64,000 nucleotides of DNA, taken from the NCBI RefSeq assembly GCF_001983995.1, contig NZ_CP019450.1, forward strand, positions 3,596,001 through 3,660,000, written 5' to 3'. The notes under the pieces are model-generated. The model searched no databases. It was not told the origin of the DNA and was given only the letters and a program-made list of their open reading frames with translations. Shown piece by piece: positions 17,450 to 27,916 of this stretch (the stretch's first letter is position 1; each line of letters starts with the position of its first letter). The position numbers and the translations under genes are program-made. This DNA is from Halioglobus japonicus (GTDB lineage Bacteria; Pseudomonadota; Gammaproteobacteria; Pseudomonadales; Halieaceae).

Positions 17450-20400
17450 TTACCCTAACCAGCGGCGCGCGTTGCGGAACAGACGCAGCCAGCCCGCGTC
17501 TTCACCCCAGCCCTCGGGCTCCCAGGAATACTGCACGGTGCGGAAAACCCGCTCCGGGTGCGGCATCATGATGGTGGCGCGGCCGTCTTCACTGGTCAGG
17601 CCGGTAATGCCATTGGGCGAGCCGTTGGGGTTGGCGGGATAGCGCTCGGCTACCGCCAGATCACCCTCGACATAACGCATGGCAATGGTGCCGCTGCTCT
17701 CACAGGTCGCCAGCGCGTTGGCGTCGGCAAATTCGGCGCGACCTTCGCCGTGGGCCACGGCAATCGGCATATGTGAACCGGCCATGCCGTCGAGCAGGAT
17801 GGAGGGGCTCTCCTGGACCTGCACCAGCGCCAGGCGAGCCTCAAACTGCTCGGAGCGGTTGCGCACAAAGCGCGGCCAGTGCCCGGCACCCGGAATCAGG
17901 TCTTTCAGGGTAGAGACCATCTGGCAGCCGTTACACACCCCCAGCGTGAAGCTGTCGTCGCGATCGAAGAATGCGCTGAACTCTTCGCGCACCGCCTCGT
18001 TGAACAAAATGCTCTTGGCCCAGCCCTCACCGGCGCCGAGGACGTCGCCGTAGGAGAAACCGCCGCAGGCCACCAGGCCCTTGAAGTCCGCGAGGCCCAC
18101 ACGACCACCGAGAATATCGCTCATGTGCACGTCATACGTGGCGAAGCCTGCCTTGTGGAAGGCCGCGGCCATCTCCACGTGACCATTGACGCCCTGCTCA
18201 CGCAGCACGGCAATCCGTGGCCGCACGCCGGTGTTAATCATCGGCGCGGCCACATCCTCGGCGGGGTCAAAGCTCAGGCTGGCAGACAGCCCTGCCTCGC
18301 CGGTACCTATGCGCTCGAATTCTTCCCGGGCGCAGTCCGGGTTATCCCGCAGCGCCTGAATCTCGTAGCTGGTACGCGCCCACAAACGCTGAATATCCGA
18401 CCGCTGACCGGCAATCACTTCGCGCTCACCGTCATTAATCGCCAAACGATCACCGCTCACTGCGGCGCCAATCACGTGTGTGCAATTACCCAGGCCAAGC
18501 TCCGTGGCCCGCGCCTGCAGCGTGGCCAGGTCGGCATTAGCCACCTGCAGTACGGCACCGGCCTCTTCGTTGAACAGGCAGGCAACATCGTCACCGGGAA
18601 CTGCCGCCACATCCACCGCCAGGCCACAGTGCCCCGCGAAGGCCATTTCCGCCAGCGTCACCAGCAGGCCGCCGTCGGAGCGGTCGTGGTAGGCCAGCAG
18701 TTTGCCCGCCTGCAGTTGCTCCTGCACCAGGTTGAAGAAGGCTTTCAGGTCGGCAGCGGCAATATCCGGTGCGGTGTCACCCAGCTGGCCACAGGTCTGG
18801 GCCAGTGCGGAGCCACCCAGGCGGTTTGCGCCGCGGCCAAGATCAATCAGGACCAGGCTGGCATCCGCTTCGGGCTGCAGTTGCGGTGTGGCGGAAAGGC
18901 GCGCATCAGTCACCGGCGAGAAGGCAGACACAATGAGGGACATCGGTGCGGTGACCGCCTTGTCCTCATCGCCATCGCGCCAGGTGGTGCGCATGGACAT
19001 GGAGTCCTTGCCCACCGGAATCGTCAGGCCCACCTCGGGGCAGAACTCCATACCAACGGCGCGCACGGTATCGTAGAGCGCTTCGTCTTCAGCGCCGTAG
19101 CCGGCGGCACACATCCAGTTAGCGGAGAGCTTGATGTCGCGAATATCGGCAATACTGGCTGCGGCAATATTGGTGATGGCTTCGGCCACAGCCATACGCC
19201 CAGAGGCCGGGCCGTCGAGCAGGGCCAGCGGTGTGCGCTCGCCCATGGCCATAGCTTCGCCAGCAAAGGAATCGTAGGACACGGTGGTTACGGCGCAATC
19301 TGCTACCGGCACCTGCCAGGGGCCGACCATCTGGTCGCGGGCAACCATGCCGGTGACGGTGCGGTCGCCAATGGTGATCAGGAAGTTCTTGCTGGCCACG
19401 GCGGGCAGTTGCAGGACGCGCTCCGCGGCTTCGTTGATATCTATACCAATGTCCAGCGACTGCTGGGCAACGTTCACCCGGTTGATTTCGCGGTGCATAC
19501 GCGGCGGCTTGCCGAACAACACCGACATGGGCAGGTCGACTGGAGCATTGCCGAAGTGGGCATCCGTCAGGCTTAGGTGCATTTCCTCAGTAGCCTCACC
19601 GACCACAGCATAGGGGCAGCGTTCACGCTCACAGATTTCTTCAAAGCGCGCCAGGTTCTCAGGCTCAACGGCCATCACGTAGCGCTCCTGGGACTCGTTG
19701 CACCAGATTTCCAGGGGCGACATACCCGGCTCATCGTTGGGCACGTTGCGCAGTTCGAATTTACCGCCACGGTTGCCGTCTTTGACAAGCTCGGGGAAGG
19801 CATTGGACAGACCGCCGGCACCCACGTCATGAATAAAGGCAATCGGGTTGTCTTCGCCCAGCTGCCAGCAGCGGTCAATCACTTCCTGACAGCGGCGTTC
19901 AATCTCCGGGTTCTGGCGTTGCACGGAGGCAAAGTCCAGATCTTCGGCACTCTGACCACTGGCCATGGAAGAGGCCGCGCCTCCGCCCAGACCAATCAGC
20001 ATGGCCGGGCCACCCAGGGCAATCAATTTGGCGCCGGGGCGGTACTCGCCCTTCTCGACATGCTCTTCACGAATGTTGCCGTAGCCACCGGCAATCATGA
20101 TGGGCTTGTGATATCCACGGACTTCGTCGCCGTTAACGCCAGGCGCCTCCAGCTCGAAGCTGCGGAAGTAACCACAGAGATTGGGACGACCATATTCGTT
20201 ATTGAATGCGGCGCCGCCGATGGGACCTTCGAGCATGATGTCCAGGGCAGACACGATACGGCCGGGCTTGCCGTAGGCACTCTCCCAGGGCTGCTCGTAG
20301 CCGGGAATATTCAGGTTGGACACAGAGAAACCGGTGAGGCCCACCTTGGGCTTGGAACCGCGACCCACAGCACCCTCGTCGCGGATCTCACCGCCCGAGC

Positions 20401-21346
20401 CGGTGCCCGCCCCCGGGAACGGCGCAATGGCCGTGGGGTGATTGTGGGTTTCCACCTTCATTAACAGGTGGATGTTTTCCTGAGAGAAGCTGTATTCGCA
20501 GCTGTCCGGGTCGGGATAAAAACGACCTGCGTGATGACCAGCCACCACCGCCGCGTTATCGGAGTAGGCGGAGAGAACATTCTCACCGCCCTGCTCATTG
20601 GTATTGCGGATCATCTTGAACAGGGACAGTTCCTGGTCCTCGCCATCGATGCTCCAGCTGGCATTGAATATCTTGTGGCGGCAGTGCTCGGAGTTTGCCT
20701 GGGCAAACATCATCAACTCGACATCGTTGGGGTTGCGGCCCAGCTGCTGGAAGCTCTCCACCAGGTAGTCGATCTCATCGTCGGCCAGCGCCAGACCCAG
20801 GGTCTGGTCAGCCTGCTCGAGTGCCGCCCTGCCACCGCCAAGTACGTCGACGGATGTCATGGGTGCCGGCTCGGCGTGGCTGAACAGGGCCTCGGCATCT
20901 TCGAGACGGCTGAAGACACTTTCAGTCATGCGGTCGTGCAACAAACCGATGACAGCCTGATGTTGCTCGTCGGACAAGGTCGCCGGCAGCGCCAGATGAT
21001 ACGCCAGGCCGCGCTCAACCCGGGTGATTTCCTGCAGGCCGCAGTTATGGGCAATGTCGGTGGCCTTGCTCGACCAGGGCGAGATCGTGCCCGGGCGCGG
21101 CGTCACCAGTACCAGTTCGCTGGCCTCGCCCTCACCCACGTGGCCGTCCTCGCTAATGGTGGGGCCGTACTCGAGGAGCCGGGCCAACACCTGTTCGCGG
21201 TCTGCTGCCAGCGGCTCTGCCAGGTCGGCGAAATGAACGAACTCCGTGTGCAGGAGTTTGATCTCAGGGTGAATTGCAGAAAGTTTCTGTGCCAGCTTGT
21301 CCAGACGGAAAGCAGAGAGGGCCGGTGCACCGCGCAGGGTCAGCAT
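17450..21346 (-). CDS. purL: Phosphoribosylformylglycinamidine synthase (FGAM synthetase)
   Basis: A 1298-residue large-type PurL that converts FGAR, glutamine and ATP to FGAM in purine synthesis. The order is a PurS-like N-terminal domain, a linker, two AIRS-like halves ([11 protein letters not shown] near residue 300) and a C-terminal class I glutamine amidotransferase with nucleophile motif G-V-C-N-G-C-Q-M. The start at 21346 (M-L-T-L-R-G) has AGGA seven bases upstream. A longer in-frame reading to 21463 would swallow the promoter region. It is divergent from mltF. Confidence 0.97.
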   Translation of the reverse strand: MLTLRGAPALSAFRLDKLAQKLSAIHPEIKLLHTEFVHFADLAEPLAADREQVLARLLEYGPTISEDGHVGEGEASELVLVTPRPGTISPWSSKATDIAHNCGLQEITRVERGLAYHLALPATLSDEQHQAVIGLLHDRMTESVFSRLEDAEALFSHAEPAPMTSVDVLGGGRAALEQADQTLGLALADDEIDYLVESFQQLGRNPNDVELMMFAQANSEHCRHKIFNASWSIDGEDQELSLFKMIRNTNEQGGENVLSAYSDNAAVVAGHHAGRFYPDPDSCEYSFSQENIHLLMKVETHNHPTAIAPFPGAGTGSGGEIRDEGAVGRGSKPKVGLTGFSVSNLNIPGYEQPWESAYGKPGRIVSALDIMLEGPIGGAAFNNEYGRPNLCGYFRSFELEAPGVNGDEVRGYHKPIMIAGGYGNIREEHVEKGEYRPGAKLIALGGPAMLIGLGGGAASSMASGQSAEDLDFASVQRQNPEIERRCQEVIDRCWQLGEDNPIAFIHDVGAGGLSNAFPELVKDGNRGGKFELRNVPNDEPGMSPLEIWCNESQERYVMAVEPENLARFEEICERERCPYAVVGEATEEMHLSLTDAHFGNAPVDLPMSVLFGKPPRMHREINRVNVAQQSLDIGIDINEAAERVLQLPAVASKNFLITIGDRTVTGMVARDQMVGPWQVPVADCAVTTVSYDSFAGEAMAMGERTPLALLDGPASGRMAVAEAITNIAAASIADIRDIKLSANWMCAAGYGAEDEALYDTVRAVGMEFCPEVGLTIPVGKDSMSMRTTWRDGDEDKAVTAPMSLIVSAFSPVTDARLSATPQLQPEADASLVLIDLGRGANRLGGSALAQTCGQLGDTAPDIAAADLKAFFNLVQEQLQAGKLLAYHDRSDGGLLVTLAEMAFAGHCGLAVDVAAVPGDDVACLFNEEAGAVLQVANADLATLQARATELGLGNCTHVIGAAVSGDRLAINDGEREVIAGQRSDIQRLWARTSYEIQALRDNPDCAREEFERIGTGEAGLSASLSFDPAEDVAAPMINTGVRPRIAVLREQGVNGHVEMAAAFHKAGFATYDVHMSDILGGRVGLADFKGLVACGGFSYGDVLGAGEGWAKSILFNEAVREEFSAFFDRDDSFTLGVCNGCQMVSTLKDLIPGAGHWPRFVRNRSEQFEARLALVQVQESPSILLDGMAGSHMPIAVAHGEGRAEFADANALATCESSGTIAMRYVEGDLAVAERYPANPNGSPNGITGLTSEDGRATIMMPHPERVFRTVQYSWEPEGWGEDAGWLRLFRNARRWLG

Positions 21347-21382
21347 TCTAGTGTCCTGAAAGGGGTGATTTTTCGAGGCGGC

Positions 21383-21411
21383 ATTGTACAGCAACTGACC
21401 GCTGTCCGTAA
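21383..21411 (-). promoter_or_regulatory. Putative purL promoter
   Basis: Minus-strand TTACGG (21406-21411), 17-base spacer, TACAAT (21383-21388), ending 37 bp before the purL ATG. The -35 hexamer is identical to that of the guaB promoter candidate. No PurR box was recognised. Confidence 0.5.
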
Positions 21412-21480
21412 CTGATTTCAGCCCCGGTGCCACGGTAATAGTGCCTGTGGAGCGCACCGCCAACGCGCTAGAATAAAACC

Positions 21481-22908
21481 ATGTTTCGCCTGCTGTTTAT
21501 TCTCAACCTGTGCTGCACGATGCTCCTCGTCGGCTGTGCCCGACCGGATGCCCTGAGCCAGATCCAGGACAGCGGCGAGCTCCACGTTATCAGCCGCAAC
21601 AGCCCCACCACCTGGTTTATCGACAAGAGCGGGCCGGCCGGCTTTGAGCACGCCCTCGCCAGCCGCTTCGCCGAGCACCTCGGTGTCAAACTCCATATGC
21701 AGCCCGCCTTTTCCCTGGCGGATATCTTTACCACCCTGGATCGCAATGAAGCCCACTTCGCCGCCGCGGGCCTGTCTCTGACAGGCGAGCGGGAAGACCG
21801 CTATCCACACAGCGTGCCCTACTACGAAATTCAACCGCAGGTCGTTTACCGGGCGGGCAGTTTTCGGCCCCGCGATGTCAAAGGCATGCTCGACATGGAC
21901 ATCGTTGTACTGGCAGGTTCCAGTCATGCGCGGGCTATGGAGGCCCTGCGCGATGGCGGTTACCCGCAGTTGGAATGGCGGGAGCTGGCCGAAGCGGACT
22001 CCATGGAACTCCTGGAGGAGATCAACGAGCAGCGCGCTGACGTGGCGCTGGTGGACTCCAACGAATTTGAAGTGCAGCAGCGCCTGTATCCGCGCTTAAA
22101 AGTGGCGTTCGATCTGGGCTCCGCCCAGGACATGGTGTGGTATCTGCCGCCGATCAGCGACAACACGCGCCTCAAGGCTGAGATGGATGTTTTCCTGGAA
22201 CAATTGCAGGCCGACGGCACCCTGGAGCAGCTGCGCAAGGAACACTTTGGCAACACCCGAATTATCCCCCGCATTGGCTCGCACACCTTTACGCTCAGCA
22301 TGGAGCGCACGCTGCCAGAATACCGACCCATGATCGAAAAAGTGGCCCGGGAATTCCAGCTGGACTGGCACCTGCTGGCGGCCATTGCCTATCAGGAATC
22401 ACACTGGGACCCGAAGGCCGAATCACCCACCGGCGTGCGCGGCATGATGATGCTGACCCTGCCCACAGCGCGCGAAATGGGCGTGACCAACCGTACCGAT
22501 GCCCTGCAAAGCCTGCGCGGCGGCGCGCGCTACTTCAAAACCCTGAAGCGCCGGCTGCCGGACGATATCTACGAACCCGATCGCACCTACATGGCCCTGG
22601 CGGCCTACAACATTGGCCGTGGTCACCTGTCGGATGCGCGGGTGCTTACCGAGCGCATGGGTGGCGACCCGCACCTGTGGGAAGACGTGCTGCAATACAT
22701 CCCGCTGCTGGAGAAGAGCCGCTATTTCGAAACCCTGCGTTACGGCTACGCCAGGGGCCAGGAAGCCGCCACCTACGTGCAGAATATCCGCCACTACCAA
22801 GGCATTCTGGCCTGGCAGGACATCGCGGCACAGCAACCCCTGCCTCCGATTGACGTAGCGCCGCTGGTGCCTGAGCAAGTCAGGTCAGTGCAGCTGCAAG
22901 CGCTGTAG
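21481..22908 (+). CDS. mltF: Membrane-bound lytic murein transglycosylase MltF
   Basis: A 475-residue two-domain protein. A signal sequence with a possible lipobox (L-L-V-G-C, Cys19) is followed by an ABC-type solute-binding-like regulatory domain (about 30-270). A family 23 SLT domain follows, with the catalytic Glu in A-Y-Q-E-S-H-W-D and the G-V-R-G-M-M-M-L-T motif. It cleaves peptidoglycan glycan strands to 1,6-anhydro products. Divergence from purL is the usual gammaproteobacterial order. A TAGAAT box sits just before the ATG and no ribosome-binding site is visible, so the transcript may be leaderless or very short-leadered. Confidence 0.95.
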   Translation: MFRLLFILNLCCTMLLVGCARPDALSQIQDSGELHVISRNSPTTWFIDKSGPAGFEHALASRFAEHLGVKLHMQPAFSLADIFTTLDRNEAHFAAAGLSLTGEREDRYPHSVPYYEIQPQVVYRAGSFRPRDVKGMLDMDIVVLAGSSHARAMEALRDGGYPQLEWRELAEADSMELLEEINEQRADVALVDSNEFEVQQRLYPRLKVAFDLGSAQDMVWYLPPISDNTRLKAEMDVFLEQLQADGTLEQLRKEHFGNTRIIPRIGSHTFTLSMERTLPEYRPMIEKVAREFQLDWHLLAAIAYQESHWDPKAESPTGVRGMMMLTLPTAREMGVTNRTDALQSLRGGARYFKTLKRRLPDDIYEPDRTYMALAAYNIGRGHLSDARVLTERMGGDPHLWEDVLQYIPLLEKSRYFETLRYGYARGQEAATYVQNIRHYQGILAWQDIAAQQPLPPIDVAPLVPEQVRSVQLQAL

Positions 22909-22948
22909 AAGACCGCCAAAGTCATTCCAATACACCTTCAATGGTGCT

Positions 22949-22954
22949 TATAAT
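22949..22954 (+). promoter_or_regulatory. -10 box before the TAXI/dCache pair
   Basis: Perfect TATAAT 30 bp before the start of the TAXI-like gene, with TTCCAA 18 bases further up as a weak -35. It implies a transcription unit separate from mltF. Confidence 0.4.
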
Positions 22955-22983
22955 CTTCGCCTTCAAAACCAGAGACCCCCGTC

Positions 22984-24288
22984 TTGAAACTGCTATCGCC
23001 CCGCCTCAGAGTGATTCTCATCGCCGCTGTCTGGCTGATGACACTCGCCGCACTGGTGATCTGGCTGGGAACCGCCCGCGACCAGCGCCTGGCGATTGCC
23101 GGCGGCCCCGCCGGCAGCGAATCACTGGCGCTGACCCAGGCCATTGCCACGGTGCTCAACGAAAAGGACCTCGGGTTTACGCTCACCGTGTTCGAGAGTG
23201 GCGGCAGCACCCAGAACGTACAATTCCTGAACGACAATAGAGTCGCCTTCGCCACTATCCAGGCTGACTCCCGGGTCTCCGATGAAATTGCCGCCGTCAC
23301 CTCGCTGTACCAGGACGCCTATCATCTGATTGCCAGTGAAGGGAGTGGCATTACCGCTTTTAGTGACCTGGCTAACCAGCGCATCGCCGTGCCGCCTACC
23401 AGCAGCGGTCAATTCAGCTCATTCCAATTCCTGGCCAGACACTACGGCATCGCCAACGAGATTCCCGAGGCACTGCCCATGGCCGAGGCCGCGGCCAACT
23501 TTGCCATGGAGCAGGGGCAGATAGACGCCGTGTTCCGCGTGCGGGCGCCAGGCAACGAGGCCATTCGTGAGTTGGTCAGGGACAAACAATTACGGCTGAT
23601 TGGGATCGGCCAGTCAGAGGCACTGGGGCTCAAGCAACCGGCCATATCGCCGGGCATTATTCCGCGAGGCTCATACCGCGGCAGCCCCGCCCTGCCCGAG
23701 CAACACCTGGATACGGCCGTGGTCAACCGGCTGCTGGTGACTCGCGCCGATATGGATGAGCACCTGGTGTACCGGCTTACCCAGGCAATTTTCCAGAACC
23801 GCTCGGAAATTCTCGACCACAGCCTGCTGGCAGGGTTTATCGCACCCATTGCCGATGACGCCAATAGTGTGATCAGCACCCACCCCGGTGCACAGGCATG
23901 GTACGACCGGGAGAAGCCCGGCATCATGCAGCAGAACGCGCGCCTGGTATCGGCCATTCTGTATATGGTGGCAATTATCTGCTCCGCATTACTGGCTCTG
24001 CGTACCCACTGGGTTCGGTCGCGACGCATGCGCATGCATGACTTCAATAAGGAGCTGATGAGTCTTGCGGCCACCGTTCGCCACGACCAGAACATTCAGT
24101 CCATGCTGGGGCATAAGCACCGCTTGATGGATATTCTCGAACAAGTGGTGGGCGACCTGGAACGGGAACGCGTCAGCCAGGACGAGTTCGAGCAGTTTTC
24201 ATTTACCTGGCAGGCTGTCGACGCGCTCGTTCGCGACCGGCTGCTCCTGTTCGGCGTTGGCGAAGTCGACAAGGAGGCCAAAGCATGA
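22984..24288 (+). CDS. TAXI-family solute-binding protein tethered by two membrane segments
   Basis: A 434-residue protein starting at TTG. A membrane segment (about 11-29) is followed by a TAXI-type TRAP receptor domain (about 36-305; I-A-G-G-P-A-G-S-E-S start, F-A-T-I-Q-A-D core, D-A-V-F-R-V-R-A-P-G). A second membrane segment (322-340) and a cytoplasmic tail of about 90 mostly helical residues complete it. Ordinary TAXI receptors are secreted and end after the binding domain, and no TRAP permease gene is nearby. Its stop overlaps the start of a dCache membrane protein by 4 bp. A sensory rather than uptake role is my inference; the ligand is unknown. Confidence 0.75.
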   Translation: MKLLSPRLRVILIAAVWLMTLAALVIWLGTARDQRLAIAGGPAGSESLALTQAIATVLNEKDLGFTLTVFESGGSTQNVQFLNDNRVAFATIQADSRVSDEIAAVTSLYQDAYHLIASEGSGITAFSDLANQRIAVPPTSSGQFSSFQFLARHYGIANEIPEALPMAEAAANFAMEQGQIDAVFRVRAPGNEAIRELVRDKQLRLIGIGQSEALGLKQPAISPGIIPRGSYRGSPALPEQHLDTAVVNRLLVTRADMDEHLVYRLTQAIFQNRSEILDHSLLAGFIAPIADDANSVISTHPGAQAWYDREKPGIMQQNARLVSAILYMVAIICSALLALRTHWVRSRRMRMHDFNKELMSLAATVRHDQNIQSMLGHKHRLMDILEQVVGDLERERVSQDEFEQFSFTWQAVDALVRDRLLLFGVGEVDKEAKA

Positions 24289-25433
24289 AGTTCTGGCTGG
24301 GTTGGGCAGCGGCACTGGCGGTCATGATTGCGGTCCTGATATTTGGATACAGTCAGTGGAACCTGCGTTATTACCAAGGCTATATCGGCGACCGTGCACA
24401 GCTACTCGCCGAGTTGCGCCGTGGCGCACTGCAGGAATATTTCGCCACGGCCCAGGCCGAGCTGCGCTTCTGGAGCCGCAACGAGGGCATCGTCAACAGC
24501 CAGATACAGCTGAACACGCTGTGGGACGACGAGGGCGAAGGTTTTGACCAGCGTCTGCGCGCACTCTACATCTATGACAACCCCCACCCCGCCGGGTTTC
24601 TACTCAACCTCGACGACCCTGGCGACGGCAGCGCCTACAGCGATTTGCACGCTCGCACGCACCCGGTCGCGCGTCAGTTCGTCACTCACCGCGGCTATTA
24701 TGATTTCTTCCTGATCGGCCCCGAGGGCGACATTTACTACACCGTCGAGAAAGAAGACGATTTCGCCACCAATCTGGTGGATGGCCCCTGGGCCGATACC
24801 GGGCTGGGCGAAGTTTTCACCATTGCGCGCAATGGTGCCGCCAGCCAGGTCATCGCAGTCAGTGATATGCGCCGCTACGGACCCAGCGCCGACGCGCCGG
24901 CTATTTTCATTGCGACGGCCATCGTCTCTCCCGACGAGGAATTTCTGGGTGTCATGGCACTGCAGCTGCCCACCGACCACATTCTCAGCATCATGAATTA
25001 CACCGATGGCATGGGCGACAGCGGCGAGACCTACGTGGTGGGCGAGGACCTGCTGATGCGCAGCAACTCACGCTTCAGTGAGGAAAGCACTGTGCTGTTG
25101 CAAACGGTGGACTCACCTTCGGTCGCGCGCGCACTGGCGGGCGAGCAGGGTCGCATGGTGGTTGATGACTACCGCGGCATACCGGTGATGTCGGGCTTTG
25201 CACCGCTGAGCATTGGTCGCCACAGCTGGGCCGTCATCGCTGAATTCGATATGGCCGAGATCGCCGAATTTGCGGCCAGCGAACGCCCGGCGCTGGCCGG
25301 CCCGCTACTGCTGATTTACGCGTTGTCGCTGTGGTCGGTGTGGTATTGGCGCGGGCGTAAACTGCCCGAAGAGCTCGACGACGCGCCCGAGATAGAGCTG
25401 GGGGACTACCCCGAGGGCGGCGGCGGAGCCTAA
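24285..25433 (+). CDS. Membrane protein with double-Cache sensor domain, no output domain
   Basis: A 382-residue protein with a membrane segment at 5-23 and an extracytoplasmic dCache-like domain (about 30-320). It shows the motif run G-D-I-Y-Y-T-V-E-K-E-D-D-F-A-T-N-L then G-P-W-A-D-T-G-L-G typical of chemoreceptor and cyclase Cache modules. A second membrane segment (about 332-350) is followed by an acidic, glycine-rich tail of only about 30 residues. There is no kinase, HAMP, cyclase or MCP domain. Translational coupling to the TAXI-like gene suggests the two work together. The 3' end overlaps the convergent tadA by 4 bp. Confidence 0.7.
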   Translation: MKFWLGWAAALAVMIAVLIFGYSQWNLRYYQGYIGDRAQLLAELRRGALQEYFATAQAELRFWSRNEGIVNSQIQLNTLWDDEGEGFDQRLRALYIYDNPHPAGFLLNLDDPGDGSAYSDLHARTHPVARQFVTHRGYYDFFLIGPEGDIYYTVEKEDDFATNLVDGPWADTGLGEVFTIARNGAASQVIAVSDMRRYGPSADAPAIFIATAIVSPDEEFLGVMALQLPTDHILSIMNYTDGMGDSGETYVVGEDLLMRSNSRFSEESTVLLQTVDSPSVARALAGEQGRMVVDDYRGIPVMSGFAPLSIGRHSWAVIAEFDMAEIAEFAASERPALAGPLLLIYALSLWSVWYWRGRKLPEELDDAPEIELGDYPEGGGGA

Positions 25434-25891
25434 GCCCGACGCGCCTTGAAAAAGGCCTTTAGGCGCGAGGAGCTCTCCTCGGCCAGCACACCTTCCTGCC
25501 ACTTCACGGCGTGATTGTATCGAGGATCATCCAACAGGTTACTGGTACTGCACACGGCACCGGCCCGGGGTTCTCGGGCGGCAAACACCAGTTGCTCGAC
25601 CCGGGCGTGAATCATGGCACCTACGCACATGGTGCAGGGCTCAAGCGTGACGTACAGGGTTGTGCCCGGCAGCCGGTAGTTACCCACCAATTTGGCGGCA
25701 TCGCGCATGGCCACCACCTCTGCGTGGGCAGTGGGGTCGGAGTAAGCAATAACCGAATTCCAGCCCTCACCCAACAGCTGGCCGTCGCGCACCAACACGG
25801 CGCCGATAGGCACTTCACCTTCATTCTCAGCGCGGTCCGCCAGGGCCAGGGCCCGGCGCATCCACTGCTCATGTTCTGCTATTAATGTCAT
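25430..25891 (-). CDS. tadA: tRNA-specific adenosine deaminase TadA
   Basis: A 153-residue zinc deaminase that converts A34 to inosine in tRNA-Arg(ACG). The catalytic motifs are T-A-H-A-E-V (zinc His and proton-shuttle Glu) and P-C-T-M-C (zinc cysteines), with the intervening N-S-V-I-A-Y region. The ATG at 25891 gives the usual length. The gene is convergent with the dCache gene. Confidence 0.95.
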   Translation of the reverse strand: MTLIAEHEQWMRRALALADRAENEGEVPIGAVLVRDGQLLGEGWNSVIAYSDPTAHAEVVAMRDAAKLVGNYRLPGTTLYVTLEPCTMCVGAMIHARVEQLVFAAREPRAGAVCSTSNLLDDPRYNHAVKWQEGVLAEESSSRLKAFFKARRA

Positions 25892-25981
25892 GGCTACTCA
25901 GTCAGATTGCGGCCGCAGGTCGCTGCCCTCCAGGGGGCGCATGGTACCAAGTGGGCACAGCAGAAACACCACCTGCGGGCG

Positions 25982-27352
25982 TTATTCCTGCATCCCGTGG
26001 TAAAGCAGACGCACCAGCAAGCGCGCTCCATCGTTGTCTTTCAATTCCGCATAACGCGGCCCCTCACGCTTGCCAATGTCGCGAATATCAGCCATCAGTT
26101 CGGGGTGGAATTGGCAGGTAAAGGAGCGTCGCAGCGTATGCGTCTCCCAGTCTTTATAGTAAATGCAGGTTGTGGAGACTTCAGTCCAGTGTTCCTCATC
26201 CACCTGGGTCTGAGAGAGTATCTCCACCGCATAAGGCAGGCTCAACAACCAGGCCAGAGGACTTACTGCGACCTGATAGCGCAGTGGCACCAGTGAATCG
26301 TGCAGTAACTTGAAGGCCCAGTTGGCAAACAGCGCCGCCTCCAGATTCACCTCATCACTGTGGAACATCTCGATTTCCAGCGTGCGCTCATGGCTCATCA
26401 GTGTATCGATAACCCCGTCGAGATCATCGGCCACCAGGGCATGGGTATCGTTGAGTTCCAGCGGAATATGGCTGTGGGCGCGATCGCGATAGGGCAGTAA
26501 CTGCCGCGTGCCAACCTCTACACCCTCGTTGCGGGCGACGGCGAACCTGGGATGCCCCCAACCGTCTGCAATGCACTCGCCATTTTTAATCACCTGCAGG
26601 CTGGCACCCATCTGGCGGATTTTGCCGGCAACACGCCGCAGGCTCTCGAGCGCCCTACCCTCTTCATCCAGCGAAAGATAAGCCAGTGCCTCGATCTCGT
26701 TCACCGCACGGCGCAGCAGGCGTATCTGCGACACCGCGGCCAACTGATGCCCCAGGCAAATGAAAATACTCGGCCCACTGTCGGTTGATCGACGCAGCAA
26801 CAGCTCGTCGGTGAAACTAAGCATCTGCTCCAGGCTTGCGGCGCTTCCCGCAAAGCTTGCGGGATCGTAGGCAGAGGGGTTGCCGCCCTGCACCACAGTG
26901 GCAATCCCAGCGCTGGTGGCATGGGCGAGACGCCTGGCGTCGAACACACCGCTGTCCCACATCGGGTAAAGCACGGTATCGAGATCCGCAACCTGCTGGA
27001 GAATATAAGCGACGTTCTTGGAGGCGCGCACCTCCTCGCCCTGCAGATTAATGCCGACATTCTTCCAGGGCTCCACCACATGCACTGCCTGCCGGTACAC
27101 TTCGGGCATTCCTAACAGCAGCGACAGTTCCTCCGGACCGCGGATAACTTTTTCAAGTGGCGGAGCCACCCCCCAGTCAAACAGACTACCGTCGAGCAAG
27201 CCATCTCTACCCGGGTAAGGGCTGGGCGAGTTGCGATCGCGCAGATAGTAGCCGAGCAACGCATGGATGCTTTCGGGACTTGCCGAATGAGCGCCGAGAA
27301 TACCCGGCCGCGTTCGCCAGGCCAGCGATTCAAGTGAGGGGAGTTGCGACAT
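25982..27352 (-). CDS. Uncharacterised protein with a class I glutamine amidotransferase-like fold
   Basis: A 456-residue protein. The triad elements of class I GATases are visible: nucleophile Cys199 in I-F-I-C-L-G-H-Q-L, and His416/Glu418 in C-Q-F-H-P-E-L. The spacing between nucleophile and His is about 217 residues, against roughly 90-100 in ordinary GATase domains. Residues 1-110 form an extra N-terminal part. There is no fused synthetase domain and none is adjacent. It could be a gamma-glutamyl hydrolase-like or peptidase-like member of the fold, or a stand-alone amidotransferase. I cannot assign a substrate. It is flanked by tadA and a Ddn-like gene on the same strand. Confidence 0.6.
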   Translation of the reverse strand: MSQLPSLESLAWRTRPGILGAHSASPESIHALLGYYLRDRNSPSPYPGRDGLLDGSLFDWGVAPPLEKVIRGPEELSLLLGMPEVYRQAVHVVEPWKNVGINLQGEEVRASKNVAYILQQVADLDTVLYPMWDSGVFDARRLAHATSAGIATVVQGGNPSAYDPASFAGSAASLEQMLSFTDELLLRRSTDSGPSIFICLGHQLAAVSQIRLLRRAVNEIEALAYLSLDEEGRALESLRRVAGKIRQMGASLQVIKNGECIADGWGHPRFAVARNEGVEVGTRQLLPYRDRAHSHIPLELNDTHALVADDLDGVIDTLMSHERTLEIEMFHSDEVNLEAALFANWAFKLLHDSLVPLRYQVAVSPLAWLLSLPYAVEILSQTQVDEEHWTEVSTTCIYYKDWETHTLRRSFTCQFHPELMADIRDIGKREGPRYAELKDNDGARLLVRLLYHGMQE

Positions 27353-27406
27353 GCAGAGATTTTCCTCCGTGAAAAGTTCCTGATAAGTGTCGCAACAATA
27401 TTAGGC

Positions 27407-27840
27407 TCAGCGTTGCTCTGCAACAAAGACGGGAATCACGCGATCGGTCTTGGCCTGATAGGCATCGTAATCGGTGTATGCGGCCACGGCAGCTGCCCAG
27501 AGCTTTTCTCGCTCGGCGGGGTCATCCACTTCGCGCACCGTCATCTCAAACACCTGCTCACGATCGCGCAGGGTGATATCGGGACTGGCGCGAAGATTCG
27601 CAACCCAGGCAGGATTCTGGGGCTGGCCACCCATCGACCCGATCAACACATAGGCGCCATCCACTTCCACCCGCATCACAGGCGTTTTGCGCAACGCACC
27701 GGACTTCACGCCAATGTGCGTGAACAAAACGCAGGGCATGTCTGTGCCGTCCAGGAGATAGCCCTCCTTGCCACCACTGCTCTCGTAAAGCTCAACCTGT
27801 TTACGCACCCAGTCCAGCGCAGGGGGATATAATCTGCCAT
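27407..27840 (-). CDS. Ddn-family (deazaflavin/F420-type) nitroreductase-like protein, frameshifted near the start
   Basis: The body (from 27808) has the Ddn split-barrel pattern: H-I-G-V-K-S-G-A-L-R-K-T-P, then Y-V-L-I-G-S-M-G-G and P-A-W-V-A-N-L-R-A-S-P. An ATG at 27840 begins M-A-D-Y-I-P but is one base out of frame. Adding one C to the C5 run (plus 27822-27826) joins it as P-P-A-L-D-W-V-R-K, giving about 144 residues, the family norm. Without that, the only in-frame start is the GTG at 27808. Members bind F420 or other cofactors; which one is used here is unknown. Confidence 0.75.
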
Positions 27841-27916
27841 CGTCATATCCTCAATATGCGAAAGCATTCACTATAGACCAGCCCAGCGGCGCGGCACGCC
27901 AACGTCGAAGCTGCGC

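Noticed and set aside
17879..19576. A 565-codon open frame antisense to purL
   Set aside because: It has the low-complexity His/Gln/Gly/Ala composition of a GC-rich shadow frame and lies wholly within the well-supported purL gene.
22984..24288. A functional TRAP transporter locus
   Set aside because: No DctM or DctQ-type permease gene is present in the window, and the receptor is anchored at both ends.
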